Shown here in pieces: positions 44,978 through 54,113 of a stretch of 64,000 nucleotides of DNA. Source of the stretch: Fimbriimonadaceae bacterium (GTDB taxonomy: Bacteria > Armatimonadota > UBA10988); NCBI GenBank assembly GCA_020850355.1, contig JADZEX010000045.1, positions 27,966-91,965 of the forward strand, read 5' to 3'. Under the pieces are notes generated by a model. That model searched no databases. It was not told where the DNA came from and was given only the letters and a program-made list of their open reading frames with translations. The translations under genes were made by a program, and so were the position numbers. The stretch's first letter is position 1. The number at the start of each line of letters is the position of its first letter.

Positions 44978-45140
44978 GGTGCTGATCTCCGCCCGTGAAG
45001 CGGGCGCGGCCGGACTCTACCACATGCGAATCGGCTCGTCAACGGACCGCGCCGGGCTCTCCGGCGGGCCACCGTGGCGCTGCCAGGTGCGTCTCCGCGG
45101 CGCGCTCCAGCGGCCGGGGGCTGGCCAACCTGGCAGCCGA

Positions 45141-47252
45141 TCAGGGCCGCTGGACGGCTGGCGCCGCGACGACGACGTTGTTCCGCTCGGTCAGGCGGCC
45201 CAGCGGCTCGTGGCAGTAGACCTGGCCGCAAGCGGTGAAGGTGCAGTCCTGCACCTCGGCCGAGGACCCATCTTCGACGGTCACCGCCACCGCCGCGCCG
45301 TTGATCCGGCTGTTCCGCAGATCCAGGCTGCCGCCGTCCGGGATGCACCAGAAGGCGTGGCTGGGGACACTGGCGATCGACCCCTCCACGAAACTCAGCC
45401 GTCCACCACCGCTGACGAGGAAGGCGTCCGCCTTGGACTGGGTGATCTGACAGCGGGTTGCCTCCAGGGTGCCTGGCCCGACCATCACCTGCAGCGCGCA
45501 CCAAGTGTCGAAGATGCAATCCTCCAGGATCGTCGTGCCGCCCTCGTGTCGCAAGGCCACACCATCCGGGTTGGCAATCTCGCCGGTCCAGCGACAGCGC
45601 ACGAAGCGGCTCGAGGCGCGTGTGACGTAGACCGCCGCCAGGCTTCCGTCGATCGTGTCGAACAGGCAGTCCTCGGCCAGGAGTTCGCCGCTGAGGCTGA
45701 CCGCGGTGCCGACGCAGTCGACGAACTCCGTGCGGTGCAGCTCGGCCCTGCCGCCCGAAACGCCGAAGGTGCGCTGTCGCGGCCCGGTCACCGAAACCGT
45801 GCAGTCCTCCAGCTTGACCAGGCCGGGTGATCTGGCTGCCAGCGCGCCACCATTGTCGTCGGTCGACGCGACCCGGGCGGTCAGCCGGAAGCCGCGGATC
45901 ACCACCTCTTGTTCCTGCCGGACCTGCTGCACCAGGATCGTCCAGCCGCCACGGCTGGTCAGGTGGACCTCACCTGGCGGCCCGTCGGCCTGCAGGGTGA
46001 CCGGCTTGGTCAGCACCAGTTGTTCGTCGTAGGTGCCCGGCCGGATCAGGATGGTAGCGCCCAGGCGGGCCTTGCCGAGCGCCGCGGTGATGGTAGTGAA
46101 CTGCCCACTGCCGTCGGCGGCGACCACCAACGCACTGGCCGGTCGAGCGGCTGGCGGGCCGGTGGGCGGTGGGGGTGCGGGTCGGATCGCGGTGGCCGCT
46201 TCGATGTGGTAGAGCCCAGCCTCGCGCCGCACCTGGAGTCCCAGCGCGGCCAGCAGCGCCTTCAGGGCGCTGCCGAGCGGCTGGTTCTCGAGGCGCCCGC
46301 TGACCAGTAGGCGTCCATCGGCGCCCGGGCCCAGGACCACTTGGGCGTTGTACTGCGTGGCCAGCTCCTGGATCACCTCGGCGAGCGGGCGGTTGGCAAA
46401 GGAGAGACTCACCAGGGGCTCGGCCGGCGGCACCAGCAGCACCAGGTCGCGGCCGTCGGGGTTCAGGAGGCGCGGCCGCTGCGGCCGCTTGGCGCGCGCT
46501 GCCCAGGCCCCGATTTGGTCCTGCACGTACTGCGTCAGGCTGCTCAAGGTGACGGTGCCCGCCTGCGCCGCGGCGCCCTGCAGGCCGCGCAGCAGATAGG
46601 TCGTGAAAACCCCGTGGCCGGTCTCCGGGTCCTCCCAGGCGCGTTGCCCCACATCGCAGGCCAGCAGCGTTGCCACGAGGCCCCGCGGGGCACCCGGCGG
46701 GCCGGCCGCCAGCGCCGGCCGGAGTCCGCGGGCGAGCCCGTCGGTGAGCGCCGCATCGGCATCGGCGCGGCCGGCCTGCGGGTCGTTGCGGCAGGCGTCG
46801 ATCAGGAACACCGTGCCGGCGGCCTGCAGACCGCCGAGGGCCTTGGCCACCAGCCGCAACGGCAGGGCCGTCTCGGTGATCAGGCTGCGGCGGGCGTCGG
46901 TCGTCAGGAGGTACTGCTCGCCGGCCTCCTCGACGCCATGCCCCGCGAAGAAGAAGATCAGCTTGTCGTCCGGCCCGGCGTGCTCCACGACGGCCTCCAG
47001 GGCAGCCAGCAAGTTGCTGCGGCTGGCCTGGCGCTCGGCACCCTGCGGCTGAGAGGTGAGCACCGTGACCGTCTGGCTGGTGCAGCCGGTGGCCCGGAAG
47101 ACGGCGGCCACGGCCCGCGCGTCGGCGGCGGCGTACTGCAGCACCGCGATCCGCGGATCGTCATACCGCTCCACCCCTGCCGCCACCACGAACGTCGCGG
47201 CACCCGCGGGCAGGGCGGCGAGCACTCCGGCCAACAAGATCAGGCGACGCAT
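45141..47252 (-). CDS. Secreted caspase-like (C14) protein with STN and beta-helix domains
   Basis: After a signal peptide (LILLAGVLAALPAGAA), a caspase/metacaspase domain (about 20-260) keeps the catalytic His in FFAGHG and Cys in LIDACRND. Next is a secretin/TonB short N-terminal (STN)-like domain (about 285-355: LSFANRPLAEVIQELATQY). The last 300 residues form a pectin-esterase-type right-handed beta helix (begins VVAADGSGQFTTITAAL). The combination is unusual. A protease in the envelope acting on exported proteins is plausible; the signal peptide argues against a CRISPR-effector role despite proximity. Confidence 0.82.
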   Translation of the reverse strand: MRRLILLAGVLAALPAGAATFVVAAGVERYDDPRIAVLQYAAADARAVAAVFRATGCTSQTVTVLTSQPQGAERQASRSNLLAALEAVVEHAGPDDKLIFFFAGHGVEEAGEQYLLTTDARRSLITETALPLRLVAKALGGLQAAGTVFLIDACRNDPQAGRADADAALTDGLARGLRPALAAGPPGAPRGLVATLLACDVGQRAWEDPETGHGVFTTYLLRGLQGAAAQAGTVTLSSLTQYVQDQIGAWAARAKRPQRPRLLNPDGRDLVLLVPPAEPLVSLSFANRPLAEVIQELATQYNAQVVLGPGADGRLLVSGRLENQPLGSALKALLAALGLQVRREAGLYHIEAATAIRPAPPPPTGPPAARPASALVVAADGSGQFTTITAALGKARLGATILIRPGTYDEQLVLTKPVTLQADGPPGEVHLTSRGGWTILVQQVRQEQEVVIRGFRLTARVASTDDNGGALAARSPGLVKLEDCTVSVTGPRQRTFGVSGGRAELHRTEFVDCVGTAVSLSGELLAEDCLFDTIDGSLAAVYVTRASSRFVRCRWTGEIANPDGVALRHEGGTTILEDCIFDTWCALQVMVGPGTLEATRCQITQSKADAFLVSGGGRLSFVEGSIASVPSHAFWCIPDGGSLDLRNSRINGAAVAVTVEDGSSAEVQDCTFTACGQVYCHEPLGRLTERNNVVVAAPAVQRP

Positions 47253-47368
47253 TGGCTGGTCCCCAGGCGAGGTAGTCTAGCACCCTCAACGCACGGCTGC
47301 CGCTCCGGATTGCAGCACCCCTTCTCGCCAGCCGCGTGCTGCACTACACTCCTGCGCGGGAGCCAGTC

Positions 47369-48733
47369 GTGCAACCGGTGCCGTCGCTGAAGATTAGTAT
47401 CTCGGGTGTCCGTGGAATCGTCGGAGAGGCCCTCACCCCCCTCCTCCTGGTCCGTTTTGCCGAAGCCTTCGCCGCTTTCTGCAACCGCGGCCCGGTGCTC
47501 CTCGGCCGCGACACCCGCCGCTCGGGCGAGATGGCTGAGCAGGCCGTCCTGGCCGGCTTGCTGACCGGCGGCTGCCGCGTCTGGCAGGCCGGCGTGGTGC
47601 CGACGCCGACCGTGCAGTACAACGTCCCGCGGCGGGGCTGCGCCGGCGGGATCATCGTCACCGCCAGCCACAACCCCGAAGAGTGGAACGCCCTCAAGCT
47701 GGTTGCCGCGGACGGCCGCTTCCTGAGCCCGCTGCAGGCCGAGGAACTGCTTGACATCTACCACCAGGAGCAGCCGCCGCGCCCGCCAGGGATCAGCCGC
47801 GCGGTGAGTCCGGTGAGCGACGTCCTCGACCAGCATCTGGCCGGGGTCTTGGCCCAGGTCGATGTCGAGCTGATCCGACAGCGCCGGTTCAAGGTCGCCG
47901 TCGACGCCGTCAATGGCGCCGGCAGCGTGCTGACGCCCCGCTTCCTGGAGGCCCTCGGGGTCGACGCGGTGCTGCTGCACACGACCCCTGGAGCCGGCTT
48001 CCCGCACACACCGGAGCCGTTGCCCGAACACCTCGGCGAGCTCTGCGCGGTAGTGCGGCAGGCCGGCTGCGACCTCGGCTTCGCGCAGGATCCCGACGCC
48101 GACCGGCTGGCCCTGGTGGACGAGACCGGCTGCTGCCTGGGCGGCGAGTACACCCTCGCCCTGGCCGTCAAACACGCCCTGGCGCGGCGCGGTGGCGGGG
48201 TCGTGGTGGTCAACCTCAGCACCTCCCGCGCCATCGACGATGTCGCCCGCTTCACCGGCGCCGAGGTCCACCGCTCGCCGATCGGCGAGATCAACGTGAT
48301 CCTCGAAATGCAGCGCCGCGGCGCGGTGATCGGCGGCGAGGGCAACGGCGGGGTGATCGACCCCAGCCTGCACTACGCCCGCGACAGCTTCATCGGCATG
48401 GCCCTCATCCTGGAGCACCTCGCCCGCCATGGCGGCACCGTCAGCGATGCGCTGGCCGGGGTGGGCCGCTACGCCATGGTCCGACGACGCCTGCCCCGCC
48501 CACCGCTCCGCGAAGTGGGCCGGATGCGCTCGACCCTTGAACGCCACTTCGCCAGCCAGCCCGGCGCCAGGCTCGACACCCGCGACGGCGTCCGGATCGA
48601 CTTGCCACAGGGCTGGGTCCACCTGCGCGCCTCCAACACCGAGCCCATCCTCCGCCTGGTCGCCGAGGCCGCCGCCGAGGAGGTCGCCGACGACCTGGTC
48701 GCCCAGGTCGCGGCGGTGCTGCAGCTCGGCTGA
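47369..48733 (+). CDS. glmM: Phosphohexomutase, phosphoglucosamine mutase (GlmM)-like
   Basis: Alpha-D-phosphohexomutase with the phosphoserine loop TASHNPEEWNALK, the metal loop DPDADRLALVD, the sugar-binding loop GEGNGG and the C-terminal phosphate loop RASNTEPILRLVAE. The N-terminus (LKISISGVRGIVGEALTP) is closest to GlmM enzymes supplying glucosamine 1-phosphate for peptidoglycan; a phosphomannomutase is an alternative. GTG 47369 is preferred, with GGGAG 8 bases upstream. Its last 54 bp are duplicated at 61338-61391, marking an island boundary. Confidence 0.88.
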   Translation: MQPVPSLKISISGVRGIVGEALTPLLLVRFAEAFAAFCNRGPVLLGRDTRRSGEMAEQAVLAGLLTGGCRVWQAGVVPTPTVQYNVPRRGCAGGIIVTASHNPEEWNALKLVAADGRFLSPLQAEELLDIYHQEQPPRPPGISRAVSPVSDVLDQHLAGVLAQVDVELIRQRRFKVAVDAVNGAGSVLTPRFLEALGVDAVLLHTTPGAGFPHTPEPLPEHLGELCAVVRQAGCDLGFAQDPDADRLALVDETGCCLGGEYTLALAVKHALARRGGGVVVVNLSTSRAIDDVARFTGAEVHRSPIGEINVILEMQRRGAVIGGEGNGGVIDPSLHYARDSFIGMALILEHLARHGGTVSDALAGVGRYAMVRRRLPRPPLREVGRMRSTLERHFASQPGARLDTRDGVRIDLPQGWVHLRASNTEPILRLVAEAAAEEVADDLVAQVAAVLQLG

Positions 48734-48780
48734 CCGCGCGGTCGGCGGCCGGCCGCCGGGCCGTGTTTCACGTGAAACAG
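48680..48780 (+). repeat. Island-flanking direct repeat, left copy
   Basis: The last 54 bp of glmM plus 47 bp of intergenic DNA including an exact parS-like site (48764-48779). The right copy at 61338-61438 is the same length with five mismatches and no gaps. The left copy keeps the glmM stop; the right copy does not. Confidence 0.9.
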
Positions 48781-49040
48781 CCCAGCACTGTCGGACTCCC
48801 GCCACCGCGGGGTGCGAGTCACCGGCCGCACGGCCATTGGCCGCCCGATCTGCTGCCGGTGAGACTCATCGCGGCGGCCGCCGCTCCCGGGCTGGAGATG
48901 GGGCTCGACGGCCGGCGCCTGCCAGGAGCCGCACCACGCGGCGGCGAGAGACGATCGCTGGGCCGCGGCGTCAACTTCCTTACAGTGCCTGAAGGAATGT
49001 GGGCAGTGGGCGCCGAAACTCACCGGTCGGGAGCCAGGGA
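48781..49040 (+). other. Leader region of the CRISPR effector operon
   Basis: This 260-bp stretch holds no gene, CRISPR repeats or clear terminator. It must contain the operon promoter, but no convincing -35/-10 pair could be picked out. Confidence 0.4.
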
Positions 49041-50360
49041 ATGTCGCTTGCAGAGTACGCCACTTGGCGCAAGGCGGTTGACCAACACCAAGTCCAGACC
49101 CTCCTGACAACGGTTGGCTCGAACCCGCTGCCCGCGCTGGTGGTGAGCCGGCTGGTGGTGGCCGAGGGCGGAACGGTGGTGTTGTGCGGAACGGAGCAGG
49201 TCCGCCCAGCGCTGCAAGAGCTGCAACGGCTCTTGAAGGCGGACGGGCTGACGGTCGTCCAGTTGATCGTGCCGGCCAACGAGCCGCACCACATCCACGA
49301 GAACGTCGCGGGGGCGTTGCGGGGCCACAAGCAGCCCTGGGGGCTGGACTACACCGGCGGCACCAAAGCGATGGCGGTGTTCGCCAACGAAGCGGTGAGC
49401 CGCGACGCGTCCGTCCGACGGTTCTACCTCGACGCCCGCGAACTCAAGCTGCGGGTCGTGAAGGGCGCACTGGCGGACGGCGGCGTCGAGTCGGACCAGT
49501 TCGTCGGCGACGCCGCCGTGGTGGGCGGACGGGAGCTGCTGGCACTGCATCGGCGGGTGCCAGCCGGCAGCGCACCCCTCGAGGCGGCGCAACCGAGCCT
49601 CCCACGGTCAGCAGCGGCCCTCGCCAAAGTCCTGGGAGATCGGCAGGCATCACAGCACTGGCGGGAGTTTATCCATGCTCCGCAGCGCGGGGTGGACGCC
49701 GTGTTCAGCACCGGCAACGGCTATCGCGACACGGCCCGCGCGGACAGCGAACCCGTGCTCTGGCCGGAGCCGCCTGCCGGAACGCTTGCCGACTGCCTGC
49801 ACATCCTCACCGCAGAAACGAATGAAGGCCGCAGCGGGGCGGACATCGACGCTGCGGGCGTGCTGGACCCGGCCGTCTGGCGGGACAAGCTCGGGTGGGG
49901 CAAGGGGGCGTTCCTGGCGTGGCTCACGGGCCTCTGGCTGGAGCACCACGTCGTGGCACAGATCGCCGAGCGGTCGCCTGACATCGCGCTCCGTCTCGGC
50001 CCACAGGGCTTCAGAAGCTGGCTGACTGACGGCGATCGGCAGACTGAGTTCGAGATCGACGTCCTGGCGCTGCGCGGGTACCAACTGCATGCCTTCAGTT
50101 GCACCACCAGCGCCGTCAAGCCGCTCTGCAAGCAGAAGCTCTTCGAAGCGCGACTACGGGCCAGCCAACTCGGGGGTGATGAAGCCCGCGTCTGCCTGGT
50201 CTGTGCCTCGGATGAGCCCGCCGTGATTCGCCGCGAGGTGGCCAACACGATGGGCGACGACCGTCTGGTGACGGTCTGCGGTGCCGCCGACCTGCCGCGG
50301 TTCGGCGCCTGGTACGCCGAGCAGATCCGCAAGGACTGGCCCTCGGAGGACCGCCGATGA
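49041..50360 (+). CDS. CARF-domain nuclease-like protein (DUF1887; Card1/Can2-like)
   Basis: The 439-residue protein has an N-terminal CARF domain that should sense cyclic oligoadenylate; LLTTVGSNPLPALVV and the diagnostic TGGTK at 105-109 are present. The C-terminal part (about 290-430) is a PD-(D/E)xK-like nuclease fold with FEIDVLALRGYQL (Asp340). The usual ExK position reads SCT (353-355), followed by KPLCKQKLFEARLRASQLGG. It may use a shifted lysine (360, 364 or 366) or be weakly active. Its stop overlaps the cas10 start (ATGA), tying it to the effector operon. Confidence 0.85.
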   Translation: MSLAEYATWRKAVDQHQVQTLLTTVGSNPLPALVVSRLVVAEGGTVVLCGTEQVRPALQELQRLLKADGLTVVQLIVPANEPHHIHENVAGALRGHKQPWGLDYTGGTKAMAVFANEAVSRDASVRRFYLDARELKLRVVKGALADGGVESDQFVGDAAVVGGRELLALHRRVPAGSAPLEAAQPSLPRSAAALAKVLGDRQASQHWREFIHAPQRGVDAVFSTGNGYRDTARADSEPVLWPEPPAGTLADCLHILTAETNEGRSGADIDAAGVLDPAVWRDKLGWGKGAFLAWLTGLWLEHHVVAQIAERSPDIALRLGPQGFRSWLTDGDRQTEFEIDVLALRGYQLHAFSCTTSAVKPLCKQKLFEARLRASQLGGDEARVCLVCASDEPAVIRREVANTMGDDRLVTVCGAADLPRFGAWYAEQIRKDWPSEDRR

Positions 50361-51871
50361 GGTACTGGCTAACGGCTTGCGATGTGACTGGCATTCAGTC
50401 CTACATTTTCGGCAGCAACCGGCTGGCGGAGAACCTGGGTGCCTCGCACCTGGTCGCCGAGGCGCTGGGCAGTTGGCTCCGCGAGGCGCTGCCGCAGCCC
50501 ACCGCCGGCGCCGTACAACGCTTGGAGGAGGACCCTCAACTCGCCAGCGAGCTGCTCTATGCGGGTGGTGGCAATGCCCTGGTGTTGTGTCGCGACGAGG
50601 CGGCTGGGCAAGAGCTGGCCGCCGGGCTGAGTCGCCTGGTCCTGCAACGCGCCCCGGGTTTGGACGTGGCGATCTACGGGCGGGCCGTGGAGTTCGCGCA
50701 GCTCGACGTCGAGGCGGCGGCGGTGCTGGCCGAGTTAGCCGTCTGGAAGCGCCGCCGGCCGCGGTCGCAGCCGTTGCTGGGGCTCGGGGTGACGGCGGAG
50801 TGCCGCACCACGCGGCTCCCGGCGGTCGGTCTGGCGACGGACGCCGGCGGCGGCCGGCGTCTGGCGTCGGCGGAGTCGCTGGCCAAACACGCGGCCGCGG
50901 ACGCCGCGCAGCAACGGCTGCAACGCCATTTCGGTGAACCCTCGGACGGTCGCCGGTGGTCGCGCGAGTTCGCCAAGATCGCCGGCACGCGCGACGAGAT
51001 GAACTACCTGGCGGTGGTCCACGCCGACGGCAACGGGCTCGGTGACCGGGTCGCGCGGGTCGGCCAGGGTGCTGGGGGGCGGGCCTATGTCGAGGCCATC
51101 CGGGCCTTCTCAGAGGCGGTCAACCGGGCTGGGTTGGAGGCCTTGAAGGCCACCGTGAGGCGGCTGTCGGACTGGCTCGCCCACGCCCCGGCGGCCGCGG
51201 CGTTCGCCCTGCGTGACTTCCCCTACCTGCCGTTCCGGCCGCTGGTCTACGGCGGAGACGACGTCACCTTTGTCTGCGACGGACGCTTGGGGCTGGCCCT
51301 GGCGCGGATCTACCTGGACGAGTTCGCCCAGGCTGCGGCGCAGTTGCCCGACGGGGGCGGCCCAGCGACAGCCTGCGCCGGCGTGGCGGTGGTGAAGGTG
51401 AGCTATCCCTTCGCCCGGGCCTACGGCCTGGCCGAGGAGCTCTGCCGGCACGCCAAAGACGAGCGCAGCAGCGCGGGCTCCGCGGAATCCTGGCTGGATT
51501 GGCACTTCGCACAGGCCGGGCTCGGGGGCACCCTGCAGCAGATCCGGGCCCGGCAGTACACCGTCGCCGCCGGCCAACTCTGCCTGCGGCCGGTCGAGCT
51601 GGACGCCGGCTGGCGCTCTTGGCAGACGGTTCGAGACCTGGTCGCGGGGTTTGCCGACGAGCGGCGGTGGCCGCGCAACAAGCTCAAGGCGTTGCAGGTG
51701 GTCTTGCGCGAGGGAGCGTCGGCCGTGGGCCAGTTCCTGCAGTTGCAGGCGTTGCCCGGGCTGCCGGAAGTGGTCGCTGTGGCGGGCGCCCGCGGTGGTT
51801 GGCACGGCCAGCGCTGTCTGCACCACGATGCGATCGAGGCGATGGAGTACTTCCTGGGGGTGGACGCATGA
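50357..51871 (+). CDS. cas10: Cas10, type III CRISPR large subunit without HD domain
   Basis: The protein begins directly with DVTGIQSYIFGSNRLAENLGAS, so the HD DNase domain is absent. Two palm domains follow: the first around NYLAVVHADGNGLGDRV (217-232) and the second with the intact cyclase motif GGDD at 299-302. It should therefore make cyclic oligoadenylate on target-RNA binding but lack HD-based DNA cleavage. At 504 residues it is short for Cas10. ATGA overlaps link it to the CARF gene upstream and cas7 downstream. Confidence 0.92.
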   Translation: MRYWLTACDVTGIQSYIFGSNRLAENLGASHLVAEALGSWLREALPQPTAGAVQRLEEDPQLASELLYAGGGNALVLCRDEAAGQELAAGLSRLVLQRAPGLDVAIYGRAVEFAQLDVEAAAVLAELAVWKRRRPRSQPLLGLGVTAECRTTRLPAVGLATDAGGGRRLASAESLAKHAAADAAQQRLQRHFGEPSDGRRWSREFAKIAGTRDEMNYLAVVHADGNGLGDRVARVGQGAGGRAYVEAIRAFSEAVNRAGLEALKATVRRLSDWLAHAPAAAAFALRDFPYLPFRPLVYGGDDVTFVCDGRLGLALARIYLDEFAQAAAQLPDGGGPATACAGVAVVKVSYPFARAYGLAEELCRHAKDERSSAGSAESWLDWHFAQAGLGGTLQQIRARQYTVAAGQLCLRPVELDAGWRSWQTVRDLVAGFADERRWPRNKLKALQVVLREGASAVGQFLQLQALPGLPEVVAVAGARGGWHGQRCLHHDAIEAMEYFLGVDA

Positions 51872-52563
51872 AGCTCAGCTTGCAGGTGACGCTGCTGTCG
51901 GACTCCACCTTCGGCCGCGGTGATGGGGTGCCCGGCGTGGTGGACGTCGAGGTGGAGCACGACGCGGCGACGGGTTTGCCGCTGATCCGCGGCACGTCGC
52001 TGAAAGGGCTGCTGGTGGCCGAGTGCGCCAACCTGCTCTGGACGGCCGAGCAGGCGAATCCCGAGCTGGGCGCCGCCTGGGCCACGGCGGCCGGCTGGCT
52101 GTTCGGCAGCCCGGGCAGCGGCGCGAGCAGTGCGGCGAACCTGCGCCTCGGCCCGGCAGTCTTGCCGGCCGCGCTGCAGGCCGCGGTGCGCGCCGACCTG
52201 GCCCAGGACTCGCACCGCCGCACCTTCCAGAGCCCGGCCGAGGTGCTCGGCACCCTCACCACCATCCGTCGCCAGACCAGCCTGACCGCCGTCGGTGCCC
52301 CGCAGCGCGGTAGCTTGCGCAATCTCCGGGCCGTGCTTCGGGGCACCACGTTCGAGGCTGACTTGGAGCTGCCCGCGGCCGGCCGGCCGGAGTGGGCGCT
52401 GCCTGTCCTGGCCGGCTGCGTGGTCGCCGCCCGGCGCGGCGGGCTCGGCCGCAACCGCGGGCGCGGACGGCTGGCGCTGGCCCTGGCCTGCGAGGCCGCG
52501 CCGGAGCAGCCCGCCGCGGCCCTGCAGCGCCTGCTGGCCGCACTGGAAGGAGCCCCGGCATGA
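51868..52563 (+). CDS. cas7: Cas7 (Csm3-like) backbone RAMP protein
   Basis: A 231-residue single RAMP domain. RGTSLKGLLVAECANLLW is the family's conserved segment after the first strands, GSLRNLRAVLRGTTFEADLEL follows, and a glycine-rich loop (ARRGGLGRNRGRGRL) closes the fold. It should coat the crRNA and, in type III systems, cut target RNA between segments. Start and stop overlap both neighbours by 4 bp (ATGA), so all subunits are translated together. Confidence 0.88.
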   Translation: MKLSLQVTLLSDSTFGRGDGVPGVVDVEVEHDAATGLPLIRGTSLKGLLVAECANLLWTAEQANPELGAAWATAAGWLFGSPGSGASSAANLRLGPAVLPAALQAAVRADLAQDSHRRTFQSPAEVLGTLTTIRRQTSLTAVGAPQRGSLRNLRAVLRGTTFEADLELPAAGRPEWALPVLAGCVVAARRGGLGRNRGRGRLALALACEAAPEQPAAALQRLLAALEGAPA

Positions 52564-54113
52564 TCGTGCTGCAACTCGATTTCCACCTCCGGCAGCCGGC
52601 GCTGCTGAGCACTCCGGGCGGTGATCCCAACCGCGAGGTGTCTCTGGACTACCTGCCCGGCAGCCAGATTCGCGGTTGGGCGATCGGCTGCTGGCTGCGC
52701 GCCGGTCGGGCCTTCGACCCTGCGCTGTTCCTCCGCGGTGGTGGCCGCTTCCTCAACGGCTACCCGCTGCTGGCCGGCGGCCCGGGTCGCGCCCTGCCGG
52801 CGCCCCACTCGTGGATGGTTGCCAAGCGAGCCCCCGAGGCGGACCGGGCCGTCGTCGACCTGGCGCTGGACGAAGCGCCGCCGGCGCAACTGCGGACCGC
52901 GGCGCGCTGGCAGGCTGCCGGCGGTGGCCTCTGGTACCAGCCCCAGCCGCTCCGTGAGGTGTTCGTCTCGACGGCCCGCGACCCGCGCCAGGGGCGGGCG
53001 ACAGCGGACTCCGGCGAGGTTTTTCAGGTCGAGGCGCTGGCCGCCGGGCAGTCCTTCCGCAGTCTGGTGCTCTGCGAGCAGGCCGACGCGGCGGAGCAGT
53101 TGGCGACGCTCCTGCTGGCACAGCCGACCGCCGCGCTGGGCGGTGACCGGCAGGCCCACTACGGCCTCGCCGAGGTGGTCGGCCAGCGACTCGAGCAGGT
53201 CGTGGAGTGGCCCGCCGCGGCGCCCGCTCCCGATGGCCCGGCGGCGGCCACCGAGCTGCGGCTGGTCTTGCTCAGCCCCGCGCTGCTGCGCGATCCGGTC
53301 GGCCAGAGCAGCACCGACCCGACGGTGCTGGCGACGGCCGTGGGGCGGGCGCTCGGCTGCCAGGCGACGTTGTCCGCGGGCTTCGTGGCGGTGGAGTGGT
53401 GTGGCGGCTTCAACCGCACCTGGGGCCTGCCGGTGCCCCAGGAGTGGTGCTTCGCCGCCGGCACCACGCTGGTCATGCAGCTCGACCGACCGGCCGACGA
53501 GACGGCCCGCGCGGCGCTCCTGGACCGCGGTCTGGGCGAACGCCGGGCCGAAGGCTACGGCCGGTTGGCCCTGGACCCGCCGAGCGCCGCGGGCGAGGTG
53601 TTGGCGGAGCCGCCCGCGGCACCGTTCGAAGCTCCTGCCCTGCAGGACGCCGCTGCGGCGGTCGCCAGGACGATGCTGCAGCGCCGGCAGCAACAGCTCC
53701 TGGAGGCCGCCGTCACGAGGCGCGCCCACGACATCGTCCGAGCTGCCACCACCCGGCCCGGGCCGCTCAGCAAGACCCAGTTGCACCGGCTGCGCGACGA
53801 GTTGCAGAGCTGGCTGGCGGACCCGGCCGGCGCCCCCGCCCGGCTCGAGGCATACCAGGACTCGGTCCGAGAACGGACCAGCGTGGCGCGCCCGTTCCAG
53901 CGGGCGCGGATCGTTGGGCACAAGCCGCTGGACTGGATCGCGGGCCTCTTCGATCCGGCGGCGTTGTGGGGGCAGCTTGGGGGTGAGACAGCCTATCGCC
54001 TGGCGCTCGGCGGCGTGGTCGTGGCGCCTGACGAGCCCCTCGCCCAACGCACCGCGCTGGCGCTGGTCGACCGAGTGGTGCAACTGCTGGCCAAGACGAA
54101 GGGAGAGTCCTGA
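52560..54113 (+). CDS. csx10: Csx10 (Cas5-like) RAMP protein of subtype III-D
   Basis: A 517-residue RAMP protein with early LPGSQIRGWAIGCWLRAG, the family's WCGGFNRTWGLPVPQEW and a glycine-rich RNA-binding loop GLGERRAEGYGRLAL. This fits Csx10, the Cas5-like subunit that binds the crRNA 5' tag in III-D complexes. The last 150 residues are strongly helical (ARTMLQRRQQQLLEAAVTRR onward), which might supply a Cas11-like small-subunit function, since no separate cas11 gene is seen. That reading is inference. Confidence 0.85.
   Translation: MIVLQLDFHLRQPALLSTPGGDPNREVSLDYLPGSQIRGWAIGCWLRAGRAFDPALFLRGGGRFLNGYPLLAGGPGRALPAPHSWMVAKRAPEADRAVVDLALDEAPPAQLRTAARWQAAGGGLWYQPQPLREVFVSTARDPRQGRATADSGEVFQVEALAAGQSFRSLVLCEQADAAEQLATLLLAQPTAALGGDRQAHYGLAEVVGQRLEQVVEWPAAAPAPDGPAAATELRLVLLSPALLRDPVGQSSTDPTVLATAVGRALGCQATLSAGFVAVEWCGGFNRTWGLPVPQEWCFAAGTTLVMQLDRPADETARAALLDRGLGERRAEGYGRLALDPPSAAGEVLAEPPAAPFEAPALQDAAAAVARTMLQRRQQQLLEAAVTRRAHDIVRAATTRPGPLSKTQLHRLRDELQSWLADPAGAPARLEAYQDSVRERTSVARPFQRARIVGHKPLDWIAGLFDPAALWGQLGGETAYRLALGGVVVAPDEPLAQRTALALVDRVVQLLAKTKGES

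Noticed and set aside
45141..47252. Caspase as a CRISPR-associated protease (Craspase-like)
   Set aside because: It is a classical C14 type with a signal peptide, lies outside the repeat-bounded island, and is on the opposite strand.
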